DNA of 64,000 bases, taken from positions 62,001-126,000 of the forward strand of contig CAWFMF010000002.1 of the NCBI GenBank assembly GCA_963816985.1, written 5' to 3'. This document shows, one piece after another, positions 43,571-51,527 of the stretch. The stretch is from JAIVJM01 sp963816985 (GTDB lineage Bacteria; Acidobacteriota; Blastocatellia; Pyrinomonadales; Pyrinomonadaceae). Under the pieces are notes generated by a model. That model made no database searches. It worked only from the letters and a program-made list of their open reading frames with translations, and was not told the DNA's origin. Every line of letters starts with the position of its first letter. Positions within the stretch are counted from its first letter, which is position 1. The position numbers and the translations under genes are program-made.

Positions 43571-44625
43571 GGGTTCCCCCCGAAGAGCATGAGCCCCGTC
43601 CGCTCTTCGAGTCCGAACATCAGATTCATGTTCTGCACGGCCTGTCCCGCCGCGCCTTTGACGAGGTTATCAAGCGCCGAGAAGACGGCGAGCTGCCGCC
43701 CGCGCGCGGCGAAGCCGAGGTCGCAGAAGTTCGTCGTCTTCACCCAGTTGATGTCGGGCGAGCCCTTGACGAAGCGGACGAAGAAGGAGCCCCGGTAAAA
43801 CTCCTCGAAGAGCGTCTGCACGTCTCCGGCGCTCAGCTCCTTTTTCGTCTCGACGTAAGCCGAGGCGAAGATGCCGCGCGAGACGGGCAGCGAGTGCGTC
43901 ATAAACACGAGGTCGTTCGTCCAGTCGCCCACCGCGCGCAACGTCTGTTCAATCTCCGGCACGTGCTGATGCGTGAAGGGCTTGTAGGCGTAGAAGGAAT
44001 TCGACCTCTGCGGGTGGTGCGTGTTCGCCGCCGCCTTCGCGCCCGAACCCGACGAGCCCGTCTTCGCGTCCACCACCACGCGACCGCTGATGACGCCTTC
44101 GGCCACGAGCGGCGCGAGCGCCAGCAGCGTCGCCGTCGCGAAGCAGCCGGGGTTGCTGATGAGCCGCGCCCTCTTAATCTCCTCGCGGTTGACCTCCGTC
44201 AGGCCGTAGACGAACTCGCGCTGCAACTCGATGGCCGTGTGCTCGCGCCCGTAAGCCTCGGCGAACTCTTCGGCGCTCGACAGACGGAAGTCGCCTGAGA
44301 GGTCAATCACCTTCGCCTTCGACGGCAAACGCGGCGCGACCTCCAACGCCTGCCCGTGCGGCAAGGCGAGGAAGACGCAATCGAGGTCGTTCAGTTCGGA
44401 GAAATCTTCCGGCGCGCTCTCGAAGTGCAAAGGCGTGAGGCCGTGTAGGTTCCGATGTACTTCACCCACGGCTTTGCCCGCGTGCTCGTTCGCCGTCACC
44501 AACGAGACTTCCGCGTGCGGGTGCAAAAGGAGGATGCGCAGAAGCTCCGCGCCGCCGTAGCCCGACCCGCCGAAGATGCCGACACGAATGCGTGTGCCGG
44601 TTTTTGTGTCTGCTGTTCTTTCCAT
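43567..44625 (-). CDS. argC: N-acetyl-gamma-glutamyl-phosphate reductase
   Basis: A 352-residue NADPH-dependent reductase. The Rossmann opening VGIFGGSGYGGAELLRIL is at about 13-30, and the catalytic cysteine is in SNPGCFATATLLALAPL. VYGLTEVNREEI and the TKTGSSGSGAK-like loop (DAKTGSSGSGAKAA) fit the family. It uses the argB product to make N-acetylglutamate semialdehyde. ATG 44,625 places the Rossmann strand near the start; an upstream codon in frame adds 17 arginine-rich residues and is unlikely. It is 25 bases downstream of the P-loop NTPase gene. Confidence 0.93.
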   Translation of the reverse strand: MERTADTKTGTRIRVGIFGGSGYGGAELLRILLLHPHAEVSLVTANEHAGKAVGEVHRNLHGLTPLHFESAPEDFSELNDLDCVFLALPHGQALEVAPRLPSKAKVIDLSGDFRLSSAEEFAEAYGREHTAIELQREFVYGLTEVNREEIKRARLISNPGCFATATLLALAPLVAEGVISGRVVVDAKTGSSGSGAKAAANTHHPQRSNSFYAYKPFTHQHVPEIEQTLRAVGDWTNDLVFMTHSLPVSRGIFASAYVETKKELSAGDVQTLFEEFYRGSFFVRFVKGSPDINWVKTTNFCDLGFAARGRQLAVFSALDNLVKGAAGQAVQNMNLMFGLEERTGLMLFGGNP

Positions 44626-44650
44626 CTCGAAAGCCCTGCGCGTCTCGCTC

Positions 44651-45742
44651 CTAGACGCCGACCGAGACCGGCACACGGCCCCCGACGCCCGAAACCTTCT
44701 CCTCGATGAGCGAGAAGAGCCGCGCCCCGTCGCGCCGCGCGTTCCCGGCGGGCACGCCGAACTCGCGCTCGATGTAGTCCTCGCCCATCTGCGAATCCGT
44801 CACCGACCCGGCCACCACGTCCACCGTCAGCCCGCGCTGCTTCAACAACTCGATGCCGCCCCACACGCCCACGTAATCGCCCGCGCAGTAGAGCAAAGCC
44901 GTCAGCCGCTCGCGCAGCTCCGCATCGTCGAAGACCGACCCGACCGAGTAGCCGCCGAGGATGCCGTCGCCGAGTTCGATGACGATTAAGTCCGGCGCGC
45001 TCTCGTTGAGGTGCGTGATGATGGCCTTCGCCACCGGCGCGAGGTCGCCGACGCCGACGGTCGAGGGCAGACCGCAGTCGAGGAAGCTCGCCGTCGCCAC
45101 CGCCCCGTGGTCGGCCATGTTGAGCGTGTCGCGCAAGGCCGCCACGCCCGACAGCTTCGCCGCCGCGACGCGCAAGCCCTTCCGCGTCGCCTGCCGGATG
45201 ATTTCGGTCGCCGCGTAAGTCTTCCCGCTGTTCATGCACGCGCCCGCCACGACGACGAGCGGCGCGCAAGACGCGGGCAGCGTGTCGCGTAAAGTCAGAG
45301 CGCCGTCCGCGATGTTGCGCACGTTCTGCTCTTCGTCGTAGACGCACCCGATGACTTCGACCTCGATGGCGTCGCTCAAACTCGAATGGTGGCCCTTGCA
45401 CTCGCCGATGACGCCGCCCATGTTGAGCAGGTGCAGGCGGTCTCCGGCCCCGACCGTCTCCGGCACGTCGCCGACGAAGCCCTTCAAGGCGCGGCGGCTG
45501 CCGAGCGCGCCCGCCATCACGTCGCCCGCGTTGATCTTCGCCAGACGCCCCGTTGCCAGCTCAAGGTTGCCGTAGGTCGCGCTCTCGGTCAAAGCGCGCA
45601 CCACCACCACGTCGCCGACGCGCGCCCGCCTCCGCTCGCCGACCACCGCCAGCGTCCGCGTCAGCTTCAACCCCGACACGACCGAACCCATCTTCTCGGC
45701 CTCGACGACCTTGACCTGCACGCCCAAGTGATTGTCTTTCAT
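44651..45742 (-). CDS. P-loop NTPase of unknown function in the arginine cluster
   Basis: A 363-residue protein, not confidently assigned. Residues about 1-150 form a beta-rich N-terminal region. A P-loop NTPase domain follows with Walker A GACMNSGKT (about 171-179). LRVAAAKLSG, TASFLDCGLPSTVG and DLIVIELGDGILGGYSV (Walker B-like, about 236-252) then appear. The overall plan is reminiscent of DUF1611/DgcN-like and MobB-like NTPases, low certainty. The start ATG 45,742 has AAGGGGAA six bases upstream. It sits between argG and argC, about 25 bases before argC, so a role in arginine or glutamate-derivative metabolism is inferred from context. Confidence 0.7.
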   Translation of the reverse strand: MKDNHLGVQVKVVEAEKMGSVVSGLKLTRTLAVVGERRRARVGDVVVVRALTESATYGNLELATGRLAKINAGDVMAGALGSRRALKGFVGDVPETVGAGDRLHLLNMGGVIGECKGHHSSLSDAIEVEVIGCVYDEEQNVRNIADGALTLRDTLPASCAPLVVVAGACMNSGKTYAATEIIRQATRKGLRVAAAKLSGVAALRDTLNMADHGAVATASFLDCGLPSTVGVGDLAPVAKAIITHLNESAPDLIVIELGDGILGGYSVGSVFDDAELRERLTALLYCAGDYVGVWGGIELLKQRGLTVDVVAGSVTDSQMGEDYIEREFGVPAGNARRDGARLFSLIEEKVSGVGGRVPVSVGV

Positions 45743-45754
45743 CTGCGTTCCCCT

Positions 45755-45844
45755 TAAAAACTCGTCAATCGTCAATCGTCAATCGTGAATCGTAAGAACC
45801 TGCCTTTACTATTGCCTATCTACGATTCACGATTCACGGTTTTT
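45755..45844. repeat. Intergenic hairpin, word-reiterated type (copy 8, GTCAATCGTCAATCGTGAATCGTA words)
   Basis: Left arm: GTCAATC four times in a row with drift to GTGAATCGTA. Right arm: TACGATTCACGATTCACGG. Loop AGAACCTGCCTTTACTATTGCC. It is the clearest case of a tandem seven-base word. The argG stop codon (45,827-45,829) is inside the right arm. Confidence 0.88.
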
Positions 45845-47032
45845 ATTCATCCGCAAGCGCAGCGCGTTGAGCTTGATGAAGCCTTCGGCGTCGTGCTGGT
45901 CGTAGACGTTGTCGGCCTCGAAGGTCGCGAGGTTGCCGCTGTAGAGCGAGTGCGGCGAGCGCCGCCCGACGACCGTCGCATTGCCCCGGTAGAGTTTCAA
46001 GCGCACCTCGCCCGTGACGTTCGTCTGCGTCTCGTCAATCATCTTCCGCATCAGCTCCGTCTCCGGCGCGAACCAGAAGCCGTAGTAGACGCTCTCGGCG
46101 AACTTCAAGCTCATCGCGTCGCGCAGGCGCATCACCTCTCTGTCCATCGTGATGGATTCGAGCGCGCGGTGCGCGGCCTGCAAGATGGTCACGCCCGGCG
46201 TCTCGTACACGCCGCGCGACTTCATCCCGACGAAGCGGTTCTCGACCAGATCAACGCGCCCGACGCCGTGCTCGCCGCCCAAACGGTTGAGCTTCTCAAG
46301 CAGCGCCACCGCGTCCAGCCCCTCGTCGTTGACGCTCACCGGCACGCCCCGCTCGAAACCGATAACGACATACTCGGCTTCGGCGCGCGCCTGCTCCGGC
46401 CCGGAGGTCATCTGGAAAATGTCCGGCGGCGGCTCGGCCCAGGGGTCTTCGAGGATGCCGCCCTCGTAAGAGACGTGCATCAGGTTGCGGTCGGTCGAGT
46501 AGGGCTTCGCGTGCGTCGCCGTCACGGGGATGCGGTGCTGCTCGGCGTAAGCGATCAAGTCCGTGCGCCCCTTGAACTCCCAGTCGCGCCACGGCGCGAT
46601 GACTTTAATCTCCGGTTCGAGCGCGTAGTAAGTCAACTCGAAGCGCACCTGATCGTTGCCCTTCCCCGTCGCCCCGTGCGCCACAGCATCCGCGCCTTCG
46701 CGCCGCGCGATCTCGACCTGCCGCTTCGCGATGACGGGCCGCGCGAGACTCGTGCCGAGCAGGTACACGCCCTCGTAGACGGCGTTCGCCTTGACCGCCG
46801 TCCACACGTACTCCTCGACGAACTCGCGCCGCAGGTCTTCGACGTAGAGCTTCGACGCGCCCGTCGCCCGCGCCTTCTCGTCCAAACCCGCAAGCTCTTC
46901 GCCCTGCCCCACGTCCGCGCAGTAGCAGACGACCTCGCACCCGTATTGCTCGCGCAGCCAGTGCAGCATCACCGACGTGTCCAGGCCCCCCGAATACGCC
47001 AGCACAATCTTTTTAATGTCCCGCTTCGTCAC
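45827..47032 (-). CDS. argG: Argininosuccinate synthase
   Basis: A 401-residue ATP-dependent ligase joining citrulline and aspartate. The N-type pyrophosphatase loop is LAYSGGLDTSVML; other motifs are GKGNDQVRFE (ATP/aspartate), APWRDWEFKGRTDLIAYAE and DRNLMHVSYEGGILEDP. GTG 47,032 is chosen because AAGGAGAGAGC lies directly before it; a TTG six codons upstream overlaps this ribosome site. Its last residues (NRES) and stop come from the hairpin repeat. With an acetylornithine-type transcarbamylase, the citrulline must first be freed from N-acetylcitrulline. Confidence 0.95.
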   Translation of the reverse strand: MTKRDIKKIVLAYSGGLDTSVMLHWLREQYGCEVVCYCADVGQGEELAGLDEKARATGASKLYVEDLRREFVEEYVWTAVKANAVYEGVYLLGTSLARPVIAKRQVEIARREGADAVAHGATGKGNDQVRFELTYYALEPEIKVIAPWRDWEFKGRTDLIAYAEQHRIPVTATHAKPYSTDRNLMHVSYEGGILEDPWAEPPPDIFQMTSGPEQARAEAEYVVIGFERGVPVSVNDEGLDAVALLEKLNRLGGEHGVGRVDLVENRFVGMKSRGVYETPGVTILQAAHRALESITMDREVMRLRDAMSLKFAESVYYGFWFAPETELMRKMIDETQTNVTGEVRLKLYRGNATVVGRRSPHSLYSGNLATFEADNVYDQHDAEGFIKLNALRLRMNKNRES

Positions 47033-47048
47033 GCTCTCTCCTTCTTTC

Positions 47049-47127
47049 AAGTCCGGAGTCTAAGAGTCTGGAGTCAGGAGTCAAAACCAAGAACCTCTCT
47101 TTGACTCCTGACTCCAGACTTCCCACT
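47049..47127. repeat. Intergenic hairpin, word-reiterated type (copy 9, GGAGTCTGGAGTCAGGAGTC words)
   Basis: Left arm AAGTCCGGAGTCTAAGAGTC then TGGAGTCAGGAGTCAAA; right arm TTTGACTCCTGACTCCAGACTT. Loop CCAAGAACCTCTC, again matching the shared loop. It lies between argR and argG, both on the minus strand. Confidence 0.87.
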
Positions 47128-47137
47128 TCGACTGCTC

Positions 47138-47554
47138 TTATCCGAACAGCTCCCAGATTTTTTTCATCGCGCCGCGCTGCGACCTCCGCTCGGAGACGGC
47201 GATGAAGATTGTATCCTCGCCCGCGAGCGTGCCGACGATTTCCGCAATCGCCGCGCGGTCTATCTCGACCGCCACCGCCGAAGCGTGCCCCGGCTCGCAC
47301 TTCGCCACCACCAGACAGTCCCCCGCCACGTCGAGACTCAGCAGTCCGCGCGCCGCCGCCCCGCCCGGCGCGGCGGGCAGCGTGTAATGCCCGTTTAACT
47401 TGAGGACGCCAAGCTCCTCCAAGTCGCGCGAGACGCTCGACTGCGTGGCCACCACGCCCGCGCGCGCCAGTTGCGTCGTCAAGTCCTGCTGCGTCCCGAT
47501 GCGCTTCGCGCGGATCAGGTTCAGGATTGTCCGCTGCCGTTTCTCTTTGTCCAT
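47138..47554 (-). CDS. argR: Arginine repressor ArgR
   Basis: A 138-residue repressor: a winged helix N-terminus (about 1-70, RTILNLIRAKRIGTQQDLTTQL, ATQSSVSRDLEELG) and a C-terminal arginine-binding/hexamerisation domain (about 80-138) with GTLAGEDTIFIAV, whose aspartate contacts arginine in the family. ArgR with arginine represses biosynthetic genes. ATG 47,554 follows GAGGGGCGTG; an upstream ATT-type reading adds 10 residues from the operator and is unlikely. The divergent argH and the operator-like array between argue for autoregulation. Confidence 0.93.
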   Translation of the reverse strand: MDKEKRQRTILNLIRAKRIGTQQDLTTQLARAGVVATQSSVSRDLEELGVLKLNGHYTLPAAPGGAAARGLLSLDVAGDCLVVAKCEPGHASAVAVEIDRAAIAEIVGTLAGEDTIFIAVSERRSQRGAMKKIWELFG

Positions 47555-47565
47555 CACGCCCCTCG

Positions 47566-47628
47566 CTATGCAATCTATTTGCATAACTTGTGCATAGATG
47601 CATAAAATAGCATTTAAGATGCATAGCG
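47566..47628. promoter_or_regulatory. ARG-box-like operator array between argR and argH
   Basis: About 62 A+T-rich bases in an otherwise GC-rich region. They contain repeated TGCAT/ATGCA half sites: TATGCAATCTATTTGCATAA, then TGTGCATAGATGCATAAAAT, then AGCATTTAAGATGCATA. Paired, about 18-base palindromes of this type are the form of ArgR boxes. The array lies between the two start codons, so it could control both directions. Confidence 0.75.
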
Positions 47629-47705
47629 TAAAGCCGTGGGCATCGGTCGTGAGAAATTATTTGGCGGGGCGCGGTGGTTTAGAATGACGCGAGGGCGAAA
47701 ACTTT

Positions 47706-49103
47706 ATGAGTGAATCGAAAAACCTTTGGGGCGGTCGTTTCGAGGGCGGGATTGACCCCGGCTTCGAGCGCTTCAACCGCTCGTTTGGCTTCGACCGCAG
47801 GCTCTTCGAGGCGGACGTGCGCGGGAGCCTCGCGCACGCGGAAGGGCTGCGCGCGGCGGGCGTTTTGAGCGAGGAGGAAACCGCCTCGATAGCCGAAGGT
47901 CTCCGCACGCTGCTGGCGCGCGCGGCGGAGCGCGGCGACGCGTACTTCGACGAAGACGAGGCGGCGGAGGACGTGCATTCCTTCATCGAGTCGCGGCTCG
48001 TCGAGCTGGTCGGCGACGCGGGCCGCAGGCTCCACACGGGACGGAGCCGCAACGATCAGGTGGCGACCGCCCTCCGGCTCTGGCTGCGCGGCGAGATAGA
48101 CCGCGTGGCGGAGCGCGTGCGCGGGGTGCAGTCCGCCTTGCTCGACCTCGCCGAAGCGCACAGGGACGCCGTGCTGCCCGGCTACACGCACCTCCAACGC
48201 GCGCAGCCCGTGCTCTGGCCGCACTGGTGTCTCGCCTACTTCGAGATGCTCGCGCGCGACGGCGAACGCCTCGCCGAGACACGGAGGCGGACGAACGTCC
48301 TGCCGCTCGGCTCGGCGGCGCTCGCAGGGACGAGCTACCCCGTAGACCGCGAGAAGGTCGCGCGCGCGCTCGGCTTCGAGGGCGTGACGCGCAACAGCCT
48401 CGACGCCGTGAGCGACCGCGACTTCTGCGTCGAGTTCGCCTGCGCCGCCTCGCTCGTCATGGCTCACCTCTCGCGCCTCGCCGAAGACCTCATCCTGTAC
48501 GCGACGACCGAGTTCGGCTTCGTCGAATTGAGCGACGCGGTGGCGACGGGTTCGAGCCTCATGCCGCAGAAGAAGAACCCGGACGCGCTCGAACTCGTGC
48601 GCGGCAAGACCGCACGAGTCTACGGGCATGCGATGGCGCTCCTGACGCTCGTCAAGGGTCTGCCGCTCACCTACAACAAGGACATGCAGGAGGACAAGGA
48701 GGCGGTCTTCGACGTGGCCGACACCCTTTCGGCCTCGCTCGAAGTGACGGCCACTGTTCTCAGGAACGTGCGCGTGCGTGAGGGACGCGCGCGCGACGCC
48801 GCCTCGGTCGGCTACATGAACGCGACCGAGATGGCCGACTACCTCGTGCGCAAGGGGATGCCCTTCCGCGAGGCGCACGGGGCCGTGGGCCGGATGGTGC
48901 TCTACGGTCTGGGGAAAGGTTTAGAGCTGCACGAACTCGACCTCGAAGAGCTGCGCGAATTCTCCGCGCTCGTCGAGGAAGACGTGTACGAGGCTCTATC
49001 TCTTGAACAAACCTTAGCGACGAAGCGGCAGGCGGGAGGCACCGCGCCCGAACGCGTGGCCGAAGCACTCGCCGCCGCGCGCGCGTCTCTGAACGAAGAC
49101 TAA
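47706..49103 (+). CDS. argH: Argininosuccinate lyase
   Basis: A 465-residue fumarase-superfamily lyase giving arginine plus fumarate. The signature GSSLMPQKKNPDALELVRGK is at about 281-300, with HTGRSRNDQVATALRLWLR (about 107-125) and GYTHLQRAQPVLWPHW (about 159-174) as further active-site segments. It is divergent from argR, and a TAGAAT at 47,680 is a possible -10. The start is ATG 47,706, with GAGGGCGAAAACTTT upstream. It ends 15 bases before a palindromic repeat. Confidence 0.95.
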   Translation: MSESKNLWGGRFEGGIDPGFERFNRSFGFDRRLFEADVRGSLAHAEGLRAAGVLSEEETASIAEGLRTLLARAAERGDAYFDEDEAAEDVHSFIESRLVELVGDAGRRLHTGRSRNDQVATALRLWLRGEIDRVAERVRGVQSALLDLAEAHRDAVLPGYTHLQRAQPVLWPHWCLAYFEMLARDGERLAETRRRTNVLPLGSAALAGTSYPVDREKVARALGFEGVTRNSLDAVSDRDFCVEFACAASLVMAHLSRLAEDLILYATTEFGFVELSDAVATGSSLMPQKKNPDALELVRGKTARVYGHAMALLTLVKGLPLTYNKDMQEDKEAVFDVADTLSASLEVTATVLRNVRVREGRARDAASVGYMNATEMADYLVRKGMPFREAHGAVGRMVLYGLGKGLELHELDLEELREFSALVEEDVYEALSLEQTLATKRQAGGTAPERVAEALAAARASLNED

Positions 49104-49118
49104 GAATCGGTTTCAAAA

Positions 49119-49210
49119 TTGTAGGGGCAGGGCTTGTCCCTGCCCGTCTTGCGTTAGATTCAAGGTTGAATTAAACGTAAGACGGGCAGGGACAAGCCCT
49201 GCCCCTACAA
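49119..49210. repeat. GC-rich palindrome, 'GTAGGGGCAGGG' family (copy 2), long arms
   Basis: Outer arms TTGTAGGGGCAGGGCTTGTC and GACAAGCCCTGCCCCTACAA are perfect complements; pairing continues inward for about 37 bases through GACGGGCAGGGACAAG. The loop is about 20 bases. It lies between argH and the convergent livJ gene and may terminate both. Confidence 0.9.
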
Positions 49211-49267
49211 ATGTGTCCGACGTTGAGGTTTTAAAACTTTGAGTGAGGTGGTTGACGTTGGCTTTCA

Positions 49268-50533
49268 TCAAGCAGCGCGCCTGCGCCCGCGCCTGCGCGG
49301 CGTCGGGGAAGGCGTGGGTGTGGGCGTCGGTGCGACCTGCGCGGGCGTGACGCGCTCGGCGAAGTGGAGCTGGCCGTTCTGGCCGATGCGGATGATGGAG
49401 ACCTGCTTGACGGCGTTGCGCGCCGAGTCGAAGGTGATGGAGCCGGTGACGCCGGGGAAGTCTCTGGTCTGCGCGAGCGCGTCGCGGACGGCGGCGTGTT
49501 CGAGCGAGGCCGAGCGCGAGAAGGCGTCGAGCAGGATGCGCGCGCCGTCGTAGGCGGTGGCGGCGAAGGCGTCGGGCGTCGTGGTGAAGAGGCGTCGGTA
49601 GTCCTCGACAAACTTCTGGACGAGCGGGTCGGGGTCGTCCGCCGCGTAGTGGCTCGAAAAGTAGTTGCCTTCGAGCGCCGGGCCGCCGATCTCGAAGAGT
49701 CGCGGCGAGTCCCAACCGTCGCCGCCGACGAGTGGGGTGGTTATCCCAAGCTCACGCGCCTGACGGGCGAGCAATCCCGCCTCAAGATAATAACCGGGGA
49801 CGAAGATGACATCGGGCCGCGCGAGGTTAAGCTCCAGAAGCTGCGGCGAGAAGTCGGCGGCCCCCGCCTGATAAATCTCTTCGGCGACCATCTCGCCGCC
49901 CTGCCCGACGAAAGCCTCGTGGATGGACTGCGCGAGCTGAATCGAGTAAGCCTGCTCGCGGTCGAGCAAGAGCGCGCCGCGTCGCGCCTTGAGGCTCTGC
50001 GCGGCGAAGCGGGCGATGGCCGCGCCCTGAAAGGGGTCTGCGTAACAACTGCGGAAGATGTAGTCGCCGACCGCCGTCACTTCGGGGCTCGTCGAGGAGG
50101 GCGTGAGCATCGGGACGCCCGACCTTTGCGCGACGGGCGCGGCGGCGAGCGAGCGCGAGCTGACTATCTCGCCGAGGAGCGCGTGGACTTTCACCTCGTT
50201 GACGAGGCGCTCGACGACGCGCACGGTCTCGCCCGTGTCCGAGCGCGTGTCCTGCAAGACGAGGTCAATGCGGCGGCCCCCAACGCCGCCCTTCGCGTTC
50301 GCCTCCTCGATGGCGAGCGTCACGCCGTTCGAGGCCGAGATGCCGTACTGCCCCGTGTCGCCCGTCAAAGACATGAACGCGCCGAGCCTGATCTTCTCGT
50401 TCGCGGGAGGCGTGGGGCTCGCGCCGCCCGGCGTCGGCTCCTCGCGCGGACCCGGCCCGCCGCCGCACCCGGCGACGAAGAGCGCGCACGCCAGCAACAG
50501 CGAAGGCAGTCTCAGACGACTTGAAGTAGACAT
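49268..50533 (-). CDS. livJ: Branched-chain amino acid ABC transporter, substrate-binding lipoprotein (1)
   Basis: A 421-residue type I periplasmic binding protein with a lipobox (FVAGC, C22), then a Gly/Pro-rich spacer, and the mature domain from about residue 47. IRLGAFMSLTGDTGQYGISASNGVTLAIEEANAKGG is the LivJ-type opening; TPSSTSPEVTAVGDYIFRSCYADPF and GDGWDSPRL are further landmarks. It probably binds leucine/isoleucine/valine or a related amino acid. The tail (about 395-421) is a Thr/Pro repeat ending in a basic cluster. It is the last gene of the liv group. Confidence 0.88.
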   Translation of the reverse strand: MSTSSRLRLPSLLLACALFVAGCGGGPGPREEPTPGGASPTPPANEKIRLGAFMSLTGDTGQYGISASNGVTLAIEEANAKGGVGGRRIDLVLQDTRSDTGETVRVVERLVNEVKVHALLGEIVSSRSLAAAPVAQRSGVPMLTPSSTSPEVTAVGDYIFRSCYADPFQGAAIARFAAQSLKARRGALLLDREQAYSIQLAQSIHEAFVGQGGEMVAEEIYQAGAADFSPQLLELNLARPDVIFVPGYYLEAGLLARQARELGITTPLVGGDGWDSPRLFEIGGPALEGNYFSSHYAADDPDPLVQKFVEDYRRLFTTTPDAFAATAYDGARILLDAFSRSASLEHAAVRDALAQTRDFPGVTGSITFDSARNAVKQVSIIRIGQNGQLHFAERVTPAQVAPTPTPTPSPTPRRRGRRRAA

Positions 50534-50554
50534 CGGTTTTGCGGCGGGGGCGGA

Positions 50555-50689
50555 GGGGTCAGAACCGCCTGCGGTAGCGGGCGGGTCTCAACTATGCAGA
50601 CACACACCTCTCATCATGGGCGAGTCTTCATCATGAGTGAGTCTTAACGTCAAGCGTCACCCGCTCGCTACCGCTCGCGGTTCTGACCC
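50555..50689. repeat. GC-rich palindrome, 'GCGAGCGGGTTGA' family, copy with enlarged loop
   Basis: Left arm GTCAGAACCGCCTGCGGTAGCG, right arm CGCTACCGCTCGCGGTTCTGAC, but the loop is about 75 bases and contains its own small repeats (TCATCATGGGCGAGTCTTCATCATGAGTGAGTC). It lies between livF and livJ. The outer arms match the 19.0 and 57.4 kb copies. Confidence 0.8.
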
Positions 50690-50709
50690 GCCTTCCGGTC
50701 AGGCGGCTC

Positions 50710-51414
50710 TCACTCGCCGAGGTATGCTTCCTTGATGCGTGGGTCGGCGGCCAACTCCTTCGACGGGCCTTCCATGACGATGCGGCCCGTCTCAAGGACG
50801 TAGGCGCGGTCGGAGTGGCCGAGCGCGGCGTGCGCGTTCTGCTCGACGAGGAGGATGGTCGTGCCCTTGCCGCGAATCTCCTCGATGGCCTCGAAGATGG
50901 TGTGGACGACGAGCGGCGCGAGGCCGAGCGAGGGCTCGTCCAGCAGCAGCAGCCGGGGCCGCGACATGAGCGCGCGCGCCATCGCCAGCATCTGCTGCTC
51001 GCCGCCCGAAAGCGTCCCGGCCTTCTGCGACTCGCGCTCCTTGAGTCGCGGGAAGAGGCGGAACCCGTTCTCCATGTCCTCCGCAATCTCGCGCTTGTTC
51101 TTCTTAAGATACGCGCCCATCTGGAGGTTCTCGCGCACCGTCAGGTTGGCGAAGACGCCCCGGCCCTCCGGCGACATCGCGATGCCGCGCGCGACGAGCT
51201 TGTGCGTCGGGACGTTGCTGATGTCCTCGCCCTCGAACGTGACGCGCCCCTCGCGCGGGTTCAAGAGTCCCGTGATGGTGCGCAGCGTCGTCGTCTTCCC
51301 CGCCCCGTTCGCCCCGATGAGCGTGATGACCTCGCCCTGCTCGACGTGCATCGAGACGCCCTTCAGCGCGTTGATCGCGCCGTAATTCACCGAGATGTTT
51401 TCCAGAGTAAGCAT
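50710..51414 (-). CDS. livF: Branched-chain amino acid ABC transporter, ATP-binding protein LivF
   Basis: A 234-residue ATPase: Walker A GANGAGKTT (about 35-43), signature LSGGEQQML, Walker B LLLDEPSLGLAP, then LLVEQNA. ALKGVSMHVEQGEVITLIG and AYVLETGRIVMEG identify LivF. It pairs with LivG to power import through LivH-LivM. The start at 51,414 opens LTLENISVNYGAINALKG. It is separated from livG by hairpin copy 10. Confidence 0.93.
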   Translation of the reverse strand: MLTLENISVNYGAINALKGVSMHVEQGEVITLIGANGAGKTTTLRTITGLLNPREGRVTFEGEDISNVPTHKLVARGIAMSPEGRGVFANLTVRENLQMGAYLKKNKREIAEDMENGFRLFPRLKERESQKAGTLSGGEQQMLAMARALMSRPRLLLLDEPSLGLAPLVVHTIFEAIEEIRGKGTTILLVEQNAHAALGHSDRAYVLETGRIVMEGPSKELAADPRIKEAYLGE

Positions 51415-51420
51415 GGCAGC

Positions 51421-51527
51421 AACAGTTTTCAGTAGACAGTTTTCAGTTTTCAGTGAAGACCATCCGGCCTTTGAGATTCGGGATTTCGAATCTGAAAACT
51501 GAAAACTAAAAACTGAAAACTGCTTCA
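51421..51527. repeat. Intergenic hairpin, word-reiterated type (copy 10, CAGTTTTCAGTTTTCAG words)
   Basis: Left arm repeats CAGTTTT three to four times, right arm CTGAAAACTGAAAACTAAAAACTGAAAACTG is the complement. The loop is long and holds CCGGCCTTTGAGATTC. It lies between livG and livF. Confidence 0.9.

Noticed and set aside
45755..47127. Hairpins considered as simple Rho-independent terminators
   Set aside because: Most lack a T run, lie between co-directional genes of one operon and have reiterated arms; terminators elsewhere in the window look quite different.
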